DNA of 53,619 nt from Kiritimatiellia bacterium (GTDB taxonomy: Bacteria; Verrucomicrobiota; Kiritimatiellia; UBA8416; JADHWI01). The translations under genes were made by a program, and so were the position numbers. Numbering within the stretch: the stretch's first letter is position 1; the number at the start of each line of letters is the position of its first letter. The stretch lies in contig JASLPY010000031.1 of NCBI GenBank assembly GCA_030744755.1, positions 1 to 53,619 of the forward strand. Reading direction: 5' to 3'. The notes under the pieces are model-generated. The model was given only the letters and a program-made list of their open reading frames with translations, searched no databases and was not told the origin of the DNA. Shown here piece after piece: positions 18,179-27,740 of this stretch.

Positions 18179-19018
18179 TCAGACAGCTGTAGGTTCCGGT
18201 TCAAGGAGCTTCTTTATTGCAGACAGAAGCGAAACGCTGTCTGTCTCCCGGATGGATTTGTCCGGGCCGGTGACGTGTCCATTCTCGTCATAATTGGCTG
18301 AACCGTTCGTCAAGTTCTTGATCCTTGCCCCGTAAAGAACAATCGGAACGGCCTTCGTGCTGGGCATTGCCTTCAGAAGAGAAACGACTTTGTCACCGTT
18401 CATCCCCGTGAAGATCTCCTTGATGACCACCAGGTCCACCTGGCCCTTCGGCGCTATCTCCAACACCTCGGGTCCGCTTGGCACAACTGTCACTCCATAA
18501 CCATGGCGTTCAAAGTTTCGTCTGAGGACATCCGCCAGCTTGTCATCGTCCTCCCCCAACAATATGACCGGACTGGTATTCTCCTTCTTTGCCGGCTCGA
18601 CCCGTCTGTCTGCAGTCTCCTCAATGACACGGTTTATCTCACTCAGGAGATCCTCTTTGGCACAAGGTTTAGAGAGGAATCCGTTCACTTCGACCTCATC
18701 GAAGAACTGTTTCATGTTGGCCCTTGCAGTAAGCACCAGGACAGGGATTGACGGTCCATCCGCTTCACCACGACGCCTGAGAAAACCCATTCCCCCTATT
18801 CCCGGCATGCTGATATCCAGAACCACCACGTCGGGCTCCATCTTTTCCAATTTCGCAAGAGCCTTCTCCGCCGTTCGCGCCAAGGTGACCTCATACCCTT
18901 CATGGGTCAGAAAATCCCTCAACGTGACGAGAAGATGCTCTTCATCGTCAACCAGAAGTATGTGTTTCTTTCTCACGATCTCTTTATCTCCGTTATCTGT
19001 CTTATCATTATCACTCAT
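18179..19018 (-). CDS. Response regulator with one intact and one degenerate receiver domain
   Basis: A 279-residue protein with two receiver domains and no output domain. Receiver 1 (about 18-135) is complete: LLVDDEE, VVVLDISMPG with phospho-Asp68, and FLSKP. Receiver 2 (about 148-275) has the acidic pocket GEDDDK but the aspartate position is Lys200 (VDLVVIKEI), so it cannot be phosphorylated there and is a pseudo-receiver. I start at ATG 19018; the frame extends 12 bases to a GTG at 19030. The ATG overlaps neither the stop of the upstream hybrid kinase (TAG at 19020-19022), leaving a 1-base gap, so the two genes are surely co-transcribed. Receiver 1 is the likely phosphorylation target of that kinase, and the degenerate one may act by protein contact. 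Confidence 0.88.
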   Translation of the reverse strand: MSDNDKTDNGDKEIVRKKHILLVDDEEHLLVTLRDFLTHEGYEVTLARTAEKALAKLEKMEPDVVVLDISMPGIGGMGFLRRRGEADGPSIPVLVLTARANMKQFFDEVEVNGFLSKPCAKEDLLSEINRVIEETADRRVEPAKKENTSPVILLGEDDDKLADVLRRNFERHGYGVTVVPSGPEVLEIAPKGQVDLVVIKEIFTGMNGDKVVSLLKAMPSTKAVPIVLYGARIKNLTNGSANYDENGHVTGPDKSIRETDSVSLLSAIKKLLEPEPTAV

Positions 19019-19019
19019 T

Positions 19020-21335
19020 CTATAGTCCACCCGATATCAACTGTTCGACCATGGCAACAAGTCTTTCCTGGACCCAGGGCCTAGTCAGCACAGGAATACC
19101 GAAACCGTGCAGAACTTCCAACTTGGGCCCGGACACCTGTTTTGCAGTAAGAGCAATCATGGGGATGCGTCGCAATTCGTTATCGGATTTCACCTCTGCT
19201 ATCGTTTCAAGGCCACTGGTACCGCCGGCCGAGAGGTCCAGGACCACTGCATCCGGACGGTTCCGGGAAATCTGTGTAACGGCATTGGTTGCGTCCTCAC
19301 ATATGGTGCAGCAGTAACGGCCGGAGACGAGGTGGTGAAACGCCCTGTCACAAACGCGCCGTTCTTCACTCACAACCGTCACGGTAGGCGGATCAGACTC
19401 CGGCATAGTGATGGACACCATGGTTCCACTCTCTTCCCCGGGAGGTGGACTCACTATGCCGAGATGTCCGCCATGCATCTCAACAATCTCCTTGCACAAC
19501 GGAAGCCCCAACCCGGTGCCAACTACATGTTCACCGACCCTGAAGAATCTCTCGGTCACGTGCGGCAAGTGTTCCTCACTGATGCCCACCCCGTTATCCA
19601 CAACACTGAGTACGAGCGTGGCAGAGTCCTTACTCGCCGGATGCAGAACAACATTGATACGCCCCCCTTCGGGAGTGTACCTGATTGCGTTCTGTATGAC
19701 ATTGGCAATCGCCCGATCCATCTTCAGCGGGTCACAACAAACAAAACCACAGGCCTGGTCGACGGCGAGGCACATCTCCTGGCCCTTCTTCTCACATTGG
19801 AAGCGGAACTGGTCAAAACAGTGCCTGACCAACCTCGAAAAAGGCAGTTTCGATTCGTTCAGTTTGAGAGACTTGGACTCAAGACGAGTTAGATCAAGGA
19901 TGTCCGTGACTGTTTTCAGGAGTCTGTCACAGTCCTCTCTGATCATCACCAGGTATGACTTTATCCTCTGGGGAAGTGGCCCGAGCACACCTGACAGCAA
20001 GTTGTCCGTAGCATAGGTCATCGAGGTAAGAGGTGTTCTCAGCTCGTGCGACACGTTGGACACAAATTCGGTCTTCTCACGGTCATGCATCTCCAGTCGC
20101 TTGATAACTTCGCGAAGATCGTCCTCCATGCGGCGGCGGGGAGTGATGTCTTTAACCACCAGGCAGTGCTTAAGCCTTCGGTCAAACCTCATTCGCCTGT
20201 GACTAATAAGCAAAGTTCGACCTTTGCCGTCCTTACTTACAATATCAATCTCGTAAGGGGCACCGTCTCCATCCCTGACCTTGCGCCACTGGTCCTTGAT
20301 GAAATTGTGCCGGTCTGGCGACACGACCTTGAGGAAATGCTCACCCATGAGCTCGTCTTTGGGCCACCCGAAGATCTCGAACGTGGCATCATTTGCGAAC
20401 TCGAACCGCCCGTCGCTGTCAAAAACCATAATGCTGTCCTGTGACGTGCTGATAATAGTATCCAGGTACTGCTCGTTCTTGCGCGCCACCTTCTGGATTC
20501 TCTTCCGGGCCGATATCTCCCTCTGCAGTTTCGCAGCCCTGAGACGATCACTGTAGAGATGAAGTTTCTCGGCGGCACGTTTTCGTTCGGTTATATCCGT
20601 GTATATAGACTGGCAGTACATCTTTCCGCCAAGTTCAATGACCTTGGCATTTACCACCACGTTATGTATGTCGCCAGTTTTCGTAATATGCTTCGTCTCA
20701 AACGAATCACTGCCTTGCTCCCTGATCTTCTTCAAATGCCCTTCCACCGCTTCGGCGTCTTCTATGACTTCGAAATCCGGTATTCCGAGTTTCTTGAATT
20801 CCGCCTTGGTGTAACCCAGGCTTTCGTGGGCGCTGTGATTGAACTCAATGATTCTCGCACTGTCCATGTCAACCAGCACCATTGGATTCCTGCTCTGCTG
20901 AAACAGTGTCGAGTACTTCAACTCGGCATCCTTGAGGGACCTGGCGGCACGCTTTCTTTCGACCGCGTACCGGATGGTTCTTGAAACGAGGTCGCCGTCC
21001 ACCCGGCCTTTGACGAGATAGTCCTGCGCACCTTCCCGCAGGGCTTGGTCACCCATCGTCTCATCGTCGATGCTTGTAAGGACGACTATCGGCAGGTCCG
21101 GGGCGGCGGCGTGTAGCCTGGATACGGCCTCGACTCCCGTGGTATCGGGAAGGCCCAAGTCTGACAGGATTGCTTCAACGTTGTTGGTCTTGAGACGTTC
21201 TATCGCTTCGGAGACACTTGAGACATGCTCAAAAGACACCCTCAATTGCGTCGGATCTTTGAAGAGGGCCATGAGAATCTGCACGTCTTCCGGGTCGTCC
21301 TCGACAAGTAGGACGGATATGGGCCTGCGGGTCAT
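19020..21335 (-). CDS. Hybrid histidine kinase (REC-PAS-PAS-HisKA-HATPase-degenerate REC)
   Basis: A 771-residue soluble kinase. Receiver 1 (about 6-125; LLVEDDPED, phospho-Asp59 in LSDLGLPD), PAS 1 (about 140-255), coiled linker, PAS 2 (about 290-405), HisKA with VSHELRTPLTSM (His about 427), HATPase with NVIQNAIRYTPEGG, VVDNGVGIS and GTGLGLPLCK, then a C-terminal receiver-like domain (about 655-770) with VVLDLSAGG whose acidic pocket reads VVSEERR, so its fitness is doubtful. No membrane helix, so it senses an internal signal through PAS domains. AGGGGG before ATG 21335 is a good ribosome-binding site. Downstream is the two-receiver regulator, one base away. Confidence 0.93.
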   Translation of the reverse strand: MTRRPISVLLVEDDPEDVQILMALFKDPTQLRVSFEHVSSVSEAIERLKTNNVEAILSDLGLPDTTGVEAVSRLHAAAPDLPIVVLTSIDDETMGDQALREGAQDYLVKGRVDGDLVSRTIRYAVERKRAARSLKDAELKYSTLFQQSRNPMVLVDMDSARIIEFNHSAHESLGYTKAEFKKLGIPDFEVIEDAEAVEGHLKKIREQGSDSFETKHITKTGDIHNVVVNAKVIELGGKMYCQSIYTDITERKRAAEKLHLYSDRLRAAKLQREISARKRIQKVARKNEQYLDTIISTSQDSIMVFDSDGRFEFANDATFEIFGWPKDELMGEHFLKVVSPDRHNFIKDQWRKVRDGDGAPYEIDIVSKDGKGRTLLISHRRMRFDRRLKHCLVVKDITPRRRMEDDLREVIKRLEMHDREKTEFVSNVSHELRTPLTSMTYATDNLLSGVLGPLPQRIKSYLVMIREDCDRLLKTVTDILDLTRLESKSLKLNESKLPFSRLVRHCFDQFRFQCEKKGQEMCLAVDQACGFVCCDPLKMDRAIANVIQNAIRYTPEGGRINVVLHPASKDSATLVLSVVDNGVGISEEHLPHVTERFFRVGEHVVGTGLGLPLCKEIVEMHGGHLGIVSPPPGEESGTMVSITMPESDPPTVTVVSEERRVCDRAFHHLVSGRYCCTICEDATNAVTQISRNRPDAVVLDLSAGGTSGLETIAEVKSDNELRRIPMIALTAKQVSGPKLEVLHGFGIPVLTRPWVQERLVAMVEQLISGGL

Positions 21336-21633
21336 GACGCATCCCCCTTACACAGAAGTGATGCAACGGGTAATAGGTATTTCCCGCCTCCCCCGCGGCC
21401 AGAACGTGCCCGCACAGAACCACAGGATTTCCCTCCTGTATTGGAATCCAACGCACAAACGCTTGAATTCCCCTCCCCTACAGGCGTGTTCCGCATACAC
21501 TTATCCTCAATGACTACTCACTTCCGCCCACCTCTGGTAAGTGGCTCTCATCAAGAAGAAGCTTAACGTACACGAAAAAGACTGTATATAGGGGTATCCC
21601 CGTTTTTTTGCATAATCCTTTTCCCTACGGGAT
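21336..21633. other. Intergenic region between the QW-repeat gene and the hybrid kinase
   Basis: No gene is apparent. It holds the start region of the hybrid kinase, and a short palindrome GGGGTATCCCC followed by a T run at about 21591-21609 on the plus strand, where there is no gene to terminate. Promoters are not clear. Confidence 0.4.
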
Positions 21634-23208
21634 TCACCTTAGTTCTATTTCAAGAGGTATGTCTCCATTCTCGTCTTCAAACACATTCTCTGCGAGCAGT
21701 TCAGGGCTGCCAAACGTCCGGAGGGTGCGGTAATAGACCTGCAGAGTCAACGCGCAGAGAGTCGTGTTGTAAACGTAGCTCTTGCACTGCTCCGTGTTGC
21801 TGCAAGCCTGCCAGTAACCAAGGTCCTTGCCGACACCTCCCCCGTTTACGAGCACGGTCTGGCTGTCGATCAGCTCGGGTTTCATCATGTCGTTCCAGTT
21901 GTTCCATGTTGCCCCTCCCTCGTGAAACTTGGCCTGGGTAATGTAGTACCAGTAGTACAGGGGCGCTTTGCCCCAGGGCTTGCTCCAATCGCATGTTGCC
22001 CGCTCCAACCACAACAACCCGGCCTCGACCTCGGCCGAGCCGGCAGCCCCTATGAGCTGCATGCACAGAACCCCTACCCCCGTGAGATTTCCTGGTTGGG
22101 GGCCCGTGTAGCCAAAGGCCCCGGACGAATGGTAATTGCGCTTGAGAGCACGGTGCGACCTCTTGATCGCGGAGTCAACCCGGTTGCCGCCTATCCCGGC
22201 AATCTGTGCGGCCTTCAATGCCTGGATGCACCATCCCATATAGGAGGTGTCACACCGCTCGCTCTGCCTGCAGTTGTAATCCCAGCCCCCATCCGGGTGC
22301 TGACCATTCAGAATCACTTCCACCGCTTTTGCGGCCACCTCCTTCAGCATAGGTGTCTTGTTCGCGGCAAACGCTTCACAAACAGCATACGTGGCTATTG
22401 GATGACTATAGTCGTGGCTGTCTCTTCCCAAAAACCTGCCGTCGGCCTCCTGGTTGTAGGCCAACCAACGGAGCGCACCCTCCACGGTGATTCCGAATTC
22501 TTCCGATGAAGTCGTCTCGCCGTGAGCAAGAAAGGTGAGAACCCCCAGTCCAGTCATTGCCGGCGCAGCTCCTTTTCCCGGGCCGCCACCGGATTCCAGA
22601 CGCCACGAACCATCTGCTTCCTGCACGAATTGGAGCCACCTGAGAGCCAGTAAGACAGCTCGTTCGGTCGCATTCGAACCGCCTTTATCCAGCAACCCTT
22701 GTTTCTGCTTCGCGGAAAGCCCTCCCGCAAAGAAATTGCGTAGTTGAACAGGACTGCGAGTGAGTTGTACCGGTGGCGAAATGAAGGGAGTTTCAACTAT
22801 GGGACCGCTGACCTTGGGCATAACCGTCTCAACTATGGGTCCTACCGCAGTTCCGTTGATATCAGACATTTCCGGTTTCACAGGCGGTTGGACGGGAATG
22901 GGATCAAGCATCGGGGTGAGTTCCGCCGGCTTTATCGTAGTGGAAATGACGGGACGTACCACCGACCGCAGGCATGAGGCCGAAACAAAGAGGATAAGCA
23001 GAATCAGAAGTGGAGTTAGAACCCCGGACAGGGGAGAAAGCAGGCGCAGGAGCTGAAACCTGGCAAACTTGTATTCCCCGCTGCCTTTTGGCGAATGGAG
23101 ACCCGCAATGACCCGATGGAATGTCACACTGAACGGGACATCGGCAAACAGCTCCAGCATTCGCTGTCTGGGATTAAGGCTCTCCGCAACGGCTTCATCT
23201 GTTCTCAT
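21634..23208 (-). CDS. Membrane-anchored squalene-cyclase-like (QW) repeat protein
   Basis: A 524-residue protein. Residues 1-60 are cytoplasmic, one membrane helix lies at 61-80 (SGVLTPLLILLILFVSASCL), a Pro/Val-rich linker covers about 85-160, and residues about 175-500 are prenyltransferase/squalene-oxidase-type repeats: ALRWLQFVQEADGSWRL, ALRWLAYNQEADGRF, VILNGQHPDGGWDY, LKRNYHSSGAFGY. The acid motif of true cyclases is absent. GGAGGAG stands 7 bases before ATG 23208. It resembles the QW membrane protein at 8.3-9.7 kb in layout, but its inner part is not clearly anti-sigma-like. Function unknown; the outer domain probably binds a ligand or glycan-like polymer. Confidence 0.8.
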   Translation of the reverse strand: MRTDEAVAESLNPRQRMLELFADVPFSVTFHRVIAGLHSPKGSGEYKFARFQLLRLLSPLSGVLTPLLILLILFVSASCLRSVVRPVISTTIKPAELTPMLDPIPVQPPVKPEMSDINGTAVGPIVETVMPKVSGPIVETPFISPPVQLTRSPVQLRNFFAGGLSAKQKQGLLDKGGSNATERAVLLALRWLQFVQEADGSWRLESGGGPGKGAAPAMTGLGVLTFLAHGETTSSEEFGITVEGALRWLAYNQEADGRFLGRDSHDYSHPIATYAVCEAFAANKTPMLKEVAAKAVEVILNGQHPDGGWDYNCRQSERCDTSYMGWCIQALKAAQIAGIGGNRVDSAIKRSHRALKRNYHSSGAFGYTGPQPGNLTGVGVLCMQLIGAAGSAEVEAGLLWLERATCDWSKPWGKAPLYYWYYITQAKFHEGGATWNNWNDMMKPELIDSQTVLVNGGGVGKDLGYWQACSNTEQCKSYVYNTTLCALTLQVYYRTLRTFGSPELLAENVFEDENGDIPLEIELR

Positions 23209-23418
23209 GACTCACTCCTCCGATTGATGATTAACAATCACCGGAGGCAGAGCCCAGTCCAGCTGCATGCCAACGTATACAGGTGTTTTAAAGACCTCCC
23301 GGCTGCATCTGTAATGGGTTGCCCCGGGAAGCGCGCTTCTACTGAATAGACGTTTGCGGAACGGAGGTTATTAGCCTGGCCTGTCGGCATCGATAGCGCA
23401 CAATGGTCCGAATTGGAA

Positions 23419-25332
23419 CTACCTGGGCACGGCAATGTCGAGGGACTTTGCGCACCTGAAACCGACAAAAGGCTTCCTGCCAAGTCGAATCTCTTTCTTC
23501 ATGTAGCGATCCCATTTTGCGCCACTCAGTCTCTTAAAATGTCCCCTGCGGTAGGTCGCAAGTGCTTCTGCCTTGCTGCTCTGGTAACTGCCCCCACGGT
23601 GCACGTGCCATCTTTCGCTACCAGATTTGCGCAACCACTCTTTCTCTTCCGGCCCTTGCGGGTCCGTTCCCGGCATCGACCAATAGTAGGATTGGTCGTA
23701 CCAATCCAGAACCCACTCGGCAGCGTTCCCAGCCATGTGCATGGCGCCATAAGGACTAAAGTACTCCTTATCCCATTCGAAAAGCTCATTCTCAATGGCC
23801 TCGAGCACCTCTGGCGGAAGATGCTTGTCGACGTCCCATGTGGTACGTGGCAACTTCGTAGGAGGCGGGGGCGGCAATTCTTCAGGTTCAACACAGGAGC
23901 ACCCGAACCGTGGCTCAGGTTCGGGAGGCAGTGGCGGATTCTGCTCGTCCATCTCTTTCGCCAGCATCGACTGTCCAGACAGCCAGTTCACTGAACATCC
24001 TTCTATATCATCCCCCCAGGGGTACTTACGCTCATCCATCCCCCGGGCGGCCAGTTCCCACTCGGCCTCCGTGGGAAGTCTCTTCCCTACCCATTTCGCG
24101 TAGGCATAGGCGTCGAACCAGTCCACGCCGACAACAGGTTGCCTATCCCGACTGATTGACGGGAACTCCCAGCCCGCCGGATCGTGTTTCTTCAGAGGAG
24201 GAGCCATGGAGTGTTCGATCCCGGGCGCCGGATTGTCCTTTATCTCCTCGAGAAATTCACGGTACTCCTCATTCGAGGTCTCCCACTTGTCAATCAGGAA
24301 CGGGGAGACATATACAAGATGTATTGGATATGAGTCTCCGGTTGGATCGGCTTCGTCGTTACCCATCATGAAATAGCCACCCGGAACGTAGACCATTTCC
24401 GGTGTCTTCTTCAGAACCGAAGGCTTGCCGGATGATGATTTTGACTTCGTGGATGCCTGTACGACTGAGCGTTCAAGATTGCGAATGAAGGTGAAGTCCA
24501 TACCTGAGAGAACTTCTTCAATCTCCTGACGACGCGTCTCCTCGAGTTTCGCCACCTGCCGGTACCAGAAATACCGAAAGCCAACGATTTCCTCCAGCGC
24601 GATATCGAAACGCTTGTCTGCAACGAGTTTTAAGACACGTTCCCGCACCAGTTCCGGCAGCTTACGCGTAACTTCATTACGCTCTGACCACAAACCCTGG
24701 TATTTCTCCTGCAGTCCTTCGTCCCCATTGTAGCCCCTGGTCTTCTTAGTTGCTGCCATCTCGTCGGTGAGATGATTGAATCTACTTACGGCCGCTGCCA
24801 CCGGGGTCAGCCATTCGCCACCAGCTTTCACCTCCCCATCCTCAACCCTGGCCTGCTCCGCTCGAAAACCGTCGCGCACGGAAGCAATCTCGCTGGCTTC
24901 AGGATAGTCAGAGCATCTCTTGATAAATTCGTCGAAGAGTCTGACAACCCGCCGATACGCGTCCAGTTCCATGCTTTTCTGGGGGTTGATCTGCAAGTCC
25001 TGAAGCTTCATAGCAAAATCCGGCGTAACATCCGCTTCTTCAATCCTTCGGATGTCCGTCTTGTTGATTTTGCTTACGTATCTTATTCTGGCATCGCCTA
25101 AACGCCATGGGCGTTCCTTATCGCGCCATCGTTTCCTGAGCATCAGGACGGTCGTCGATTCCTGTTCTTTCCAGCCCTCATAACTCTTCCCGTCCTTCAT
25201 AGTAACCACTACGACTTGTGGATCCCCTACAAACGACTGAGCTTCCGGAGACAGGTCGGAGAACTTGAGAGCCTGCGACACTTGTGCAGACAGGACGAGC
25301 GACAGAACAATGGCAATATAAGTGCCTTTCAT
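23419..25332 (-). CDS. Exported protein with C-terminal formylglycine-generating-enzyme (SUMF1)-like domain
   Basis: A 637-residue protein. The signal peptide is MKGTYIAIVLSLVLSAQVSQA. Residues about 22-290 are helical, with YEGWKEQ near the start, and give no clear family. Residues about 300-630 are a FGE-sulfatase/C-type-lectin-like fold: MVYVPGGYFMMGNDE, IDKWETSNEEY, RLPTEAEWELAARG, MAGNAAEWVLDWY, RGGSYQSS and GFRCAKS. A proline-rich insertion with CSC (PPLPPEPEP, PPPPPTK) splits the domain. Many FGE-like proteins only bind ligands, and sulfatases are not nearby. The ATG at 25332 is chosen because AAGGAG lies 7 bases upstream; the frame runs back to 25404. It is downstream of yraN in the same direction. 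Confidence 0.85.
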   Translation of the reverse strand: MKGTYIAIVLSLVLSAQVSQALKFSDLSPEAQSFVGDPQVVVVTMKDGKSYEGWKEQESTTVLMLRKRWRDKERPWRLGDARIRYVSKINKTDIRRIEEADVTPDFAMKLQDLQINPQKSMELDAYRRVVRLFDEFIKRCSDYPEASEIASVRDGFRAEQARVEDGEVKAGGEWLTPVAAAVSRFNHLTDEMAATKKTRGYNGDEGLQEKYQGLWSERNEVTRKLPELVRERVLKLVADKRFDIALEEIVGFRYFWYRQVAKLEETRRQEIEEVLSGMDFTFIRNLERSVVQASTKSKSSSGKPSVLKKTPEMVYVPGGYFMMGNDEADPTGDSYPIHLVYVSPFLIDKWETSNEEYREFLEEIKDNPAPGIEHSMAPPLKKHDPAGWEFPSISRDRQPVVGVDWFDAYAYAKWVGKRLPTEAEWELAARGMDERKYPWGDDIEGCSVNWLSGQSMLAKEMDEQNPPLPPEPEPRFGCSCVEPEELPPPPPTKLPRTTWDVDKHLPPEVLEAIENELFEWDKEYFSPYGAMHMAGNAAEWVLDWYDQSYYWSMPGTDPQGPEEKEWLRKSGSERWHVHRGGSYQSSKAEALATYRRGHFKRLSGAKWDRYMKKEIRLGRKPFVGFRCAKSLDIAVPR

Positions 25333-25445
25333 AGGCATGCTCCTTTTCCGTGTTATAAAGGCGCTGAGATTTACCTGCATGACTATAGTCACCGACTGGG
25401 CCAACAGTCAATGACCGTAACGAGTTTTGGTACTTTCGGAAGGGG

Positions 25446-25877
25446 TCAGGGCAGTGAATACCGGGAGTCCAGGGGGAACGCGTTCTCTATGTGCCGCAGG
25501 ACAGGATCACCATCCTCCTCGATCCCCACCACCTCGACGACGTCAAAACGAAAAAGCACGGACGAGCTCTTCAGTTTTCTCAGGTAGCGTACCGCCGCAC
25601 GGGATATGGTTTGCCGTTTTCTCCTGCCAACAGCGGCCGCAGGTCTGCCGAAGGCCTCACTCTTGCGTGTTTTGACCTCCACGAACACGAGCGTAGAACC
25701 ATCCCGGGCCACAATGTCTATCTCGTCGCGCCCGCCGACACGCACACGGCTGCCGATAATCTTCATTCCCTTGCCGGCCAGAAGCCTTTCTGCACATTCC
25801 TCTCCCCATTCTCCGGCACGAAGGTGGCCAGGCCTCGAATCTGAATCCGCATTACGCTTCCATGGCAAGATGCTCAT
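25446..25877 (-). CDS. yraN: YraN family endonuclease-like protein (UPF0102)
   Basis: A 143-residue protein of the YraN/UPF0102 family. Hallmarks are GEWGEECAERLLAGKGMKII at the N-terminus and the nuclease-like triad DEIDIVARDG then LVFVEVKTRKS (Asp, Glu-Val-Lys), followed by AVGRRKRQTISRAAVRYL. The fold is that of restriction endonuclease-like enzymes; the biological substrate is not established. It follows rnhB with a 79-base gap, a common arrangement in the rpsP-trmD-rplS-rnhB-yraN block. Confidence 0.93.
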   Translation of the reverse strand: MSILPWKRNADSDSRPGHLRAGEWGEECAERLLAGKGMKIIGSRVRVGGRDEIDIVARDGSTLVFVEVKTRKSEAFGRPAAAVGRRKRQTISRAAVRYLRKLKSSSVLFRFDVVEVVGIEEDGDPVLRHIENAFPLDSRYSLP

Positions 25878-25956
25878 GATGAAACCCCAACCGGCTTGTT
25901 TGCAACCAGATCAAGAGGCGGGGACGTGCCAGTCTCAAACAGTCCGTCACCTCAAC

Positions 25957-26619
25957 TCAGTCAAAAAGTGTCTGCTGAGATTCTCCTCCAGAGAGATTCT
26001 CTTCGGCCTCACGTACTGGACTGAAAGACCGGCGGTGTTCCGGACTCGGCCCGTGCTCGTAGAGAGCCTGGATATGGGCCCTGGTTCCATACCCTTTGTG
26101 GGCGGCGAAGCCGTACTGCGGGTAGACGGCATCGAGCTCTCTCATGCGTGCGTCACGCGTTGTTTTCGCAATTATACTTGCAGCCGCGATGCTCAGGCTC
26201 TTGGAATCGCCACGCACAATGGGAACTGAAGGCCTGGGTAAGCCCTTCACGGCGAGGCCGTCTACAAGTATCAGTTCGGGAAGGGATGGAAGATCCCTGA
26301 CTGCCCGGGCCATGGCAAGGTGGGTGGCATTGAGAATATTCAGGCGGTCGATTTCTGCGGCCCCGGAAACACCTATGCCTATCTCGACGCAGGCGCTGGA
26401 TCTCAGTATCTCCGCAAATCCCTCCCGGCGCGATTCAGAAAGTTTCTTGGAGTCGGTAAGGCCTTCAAGGAGTCCGTGCTCTTCCAACTGGGCGAATTCC
26501 ACAGAAAGCACAACGGCAGAGGCAACTACCGGACCGGCCAATGGTCCGCGGCCGGCCTCGTCAACGCCGGCCACCTTTACCAGACCTTCGTCCCAGTACT
26601 TACGTTCGATGCCAAGCAC
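25957..26619 (-). CDS. rnhB: Ribonuclease HII
   Basis: A 220-residue RNase HII, which cuts RNA in RNA-DNA hybrids and removes single ribonucleotides from DNA. The catalytic acids are readable: VDEAGRGPLAGP, ILVDGL and TTRDARMREL. The tail GFAAHKGYGTRAHIQAL and PSPEHRRSFSPV is typical. The start is a GTG at 26619, 18 bases after the rplS stop, with a weak GGCGGG site in front. It lies in the rpsP-trmD-rplS-rnhB-yraN order. Confidence 0.96.
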   Translation of the reverse strand: MLGIERKYWDEGLVKVAGVDEAGRGPLAGPVVASAVVLSVEFAQLEEHGLLEGLTDSKKLSESRREGFAEILRSSACVEIGIGVSGAAEIDRLNILNATHLAMARAVRDLPSLPELILVDGLAVKGLPRPSVPIVRGDSKSLSIAAASIIAKTTRDARMRELDAVYPQYGFAAHKGYGTRAHIQALYEHGPSPEHRRSFSPVREAEENLSGGESQQTLFD

Positions 26620-26637
26620 GGCAGCGCACCCGCCAGA

Positions 26638-26991
26638 TCAGCTTTTGATTCTACCGCGGAGCCTGGCTTTCTTGCCGACGCGGCGGCGAAGGAAGTACAG
26701 CTTGGCGCGGCGAACATGGGCTGAACGTTCGACCTCAATCTTCGCCACGTGGGGGGAATGTACGGGGAACACACGTTCGACGCCAACACCGTACGAAACT
26801 CTGCGCACCGTAAACGTCTCTGTCGCCCCACCGCCATCTCTTGCGATAACCGTTCCTTTGAAGAGCTGAACACGCTCCTTATCGCCTTCGCGGATCTTCA
26901 CGTGAACTACCACCGTGTCACCGATAGCAAAGGATGCCGCGTCGTCTCGCAGGTTCTCGCGGTTTATCTTCTCAATGATGTTAGCAACCAT
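26638..26991 (-). CDS. rplS: 50S ribosomal protein L19
   Basis: A 117-residue L19 at normal length, located at the 30S-50S interface. Typical motifs are [34 protein letters not shown] and [15 protein letters not shown], ending [19 protein letters not shown]. The ATG at 26991 lies inside the last codons of trmD, overlapping it by 11 bases, with GGAGAGG just upstream. Confidence 0.98.
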   Translation of the reverse strand: MVANIIEKINRENLRDDAASFAIGDTVVVHVKIREGDKERVQLFKGTVIARDGGGATETFTVRRVSYGVGVERVFPVHSPHVAKIEVERSAHVRRAKLYFLRRRVGKKARLRGRIKS

Positions 26992-27733
26992 GATCCTCTC
27001 CTAAAGAGCCGTTCCCGTTACCAGGACCGCTTCTCTCGTCCTCCCCTGCACCTTCGCCCAGGAGATCCGGACGTCTCGTTTCTGTCCTGATCTCAGACTG
27101 TTCCTCGCGCCATCGTGCGATGGCCGCGTGGTCACCCGACCTAAGAACGTCGGGAACCTTCATTCCCCGATACTCCGCTGGACGCGTGTAGTGCGGATAC
27201 TCAAGCTTCCCGGAAGCGAATGATTCCTCCAAGGTTGCACCGGCACCGCCCAAAACGCCCGGCCGAAGTCTAACTACTGCATCAATGACCACCGCCGCCG
27301 CGAGGACGCCGTTGGTCAAAACAAAATCGCCTATCGAAATCTCATCCGTGACGAGGTTCTGCCTGACACGCTCGTCCACCCCCTCGTAGTGTCCACACAC
27401 GAATACGAGGTGCGATTTCTCCGACAGCTCGTGTGCCACGTCCTGATTGAACACGCGGCCCTGCGGCGTCATCAGAACAACACTCGACTCCGGAGTTCTG
27501 ACCGATTCCACCGCTTCAAAGAGCGGCTCCGGACGCATCACCATTCCGGGGCCCCCTCCGTACGGCCTGTCATCCGTCGTCCGGTGCACGTCATACGTGA
27601 AATCACGCAAGTTGATGGTCCCGAACCGGACCGCCCCCCGCTCCACAGCCAGTTTCAACATGCTCTCATTAAGAAAGCCGCCCAGCATGTCGGGGAATAT
27701 CGTGATGACATCAATAGCGAGTGGCTCGCACAT
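26981..27733 (-). CDS. trmD: tRNA (guanine37-N1)-methyltransferase
   Basis: A 250-residue SPOUT methyltransferase that makes m1G37. Knot and binding motifs are present: [48 protein letters not shown] and [20 protein letters not shown] 27733 is 7 bases after the rpsP stop. A longer frame back to 27868 is only the rpsP repeat region read in another frame. rimM, which commonly lies between rpsP and trmD, is absent. Confidence 0.97.
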   Translation of the reverse strand: MCEPLAIDVITIFPDMLGGFLNESMLKLAVERGAVRFGTINLRDFTYDVHRTTDDRPYGGGPGMVMRPEPLFEAVESVRTPESSVVLMTPQGRVFNQDVAHELSEKSHLVFVCGHYEGVDERVRQNLVTDEISIGDFVLTNGVLAAAVVIDAVVRLRPGVLGGAGATLEESFASGKLEYPHYTRPAEYRGMKVPDVLRSGDHAAIARWREEQSEIRTETRRPDLLGEGAGEDERSGPGNGNGSLGEDHGC

Positions 27734-27740
27734 GATTCTG

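Noticed and set aside
21591..21609. GGGGTATCCCC with T run as a terminator
   Set aside because: It has the terminator orientation on the plus strand, where no gene ends; on the minus strand there is an A run.
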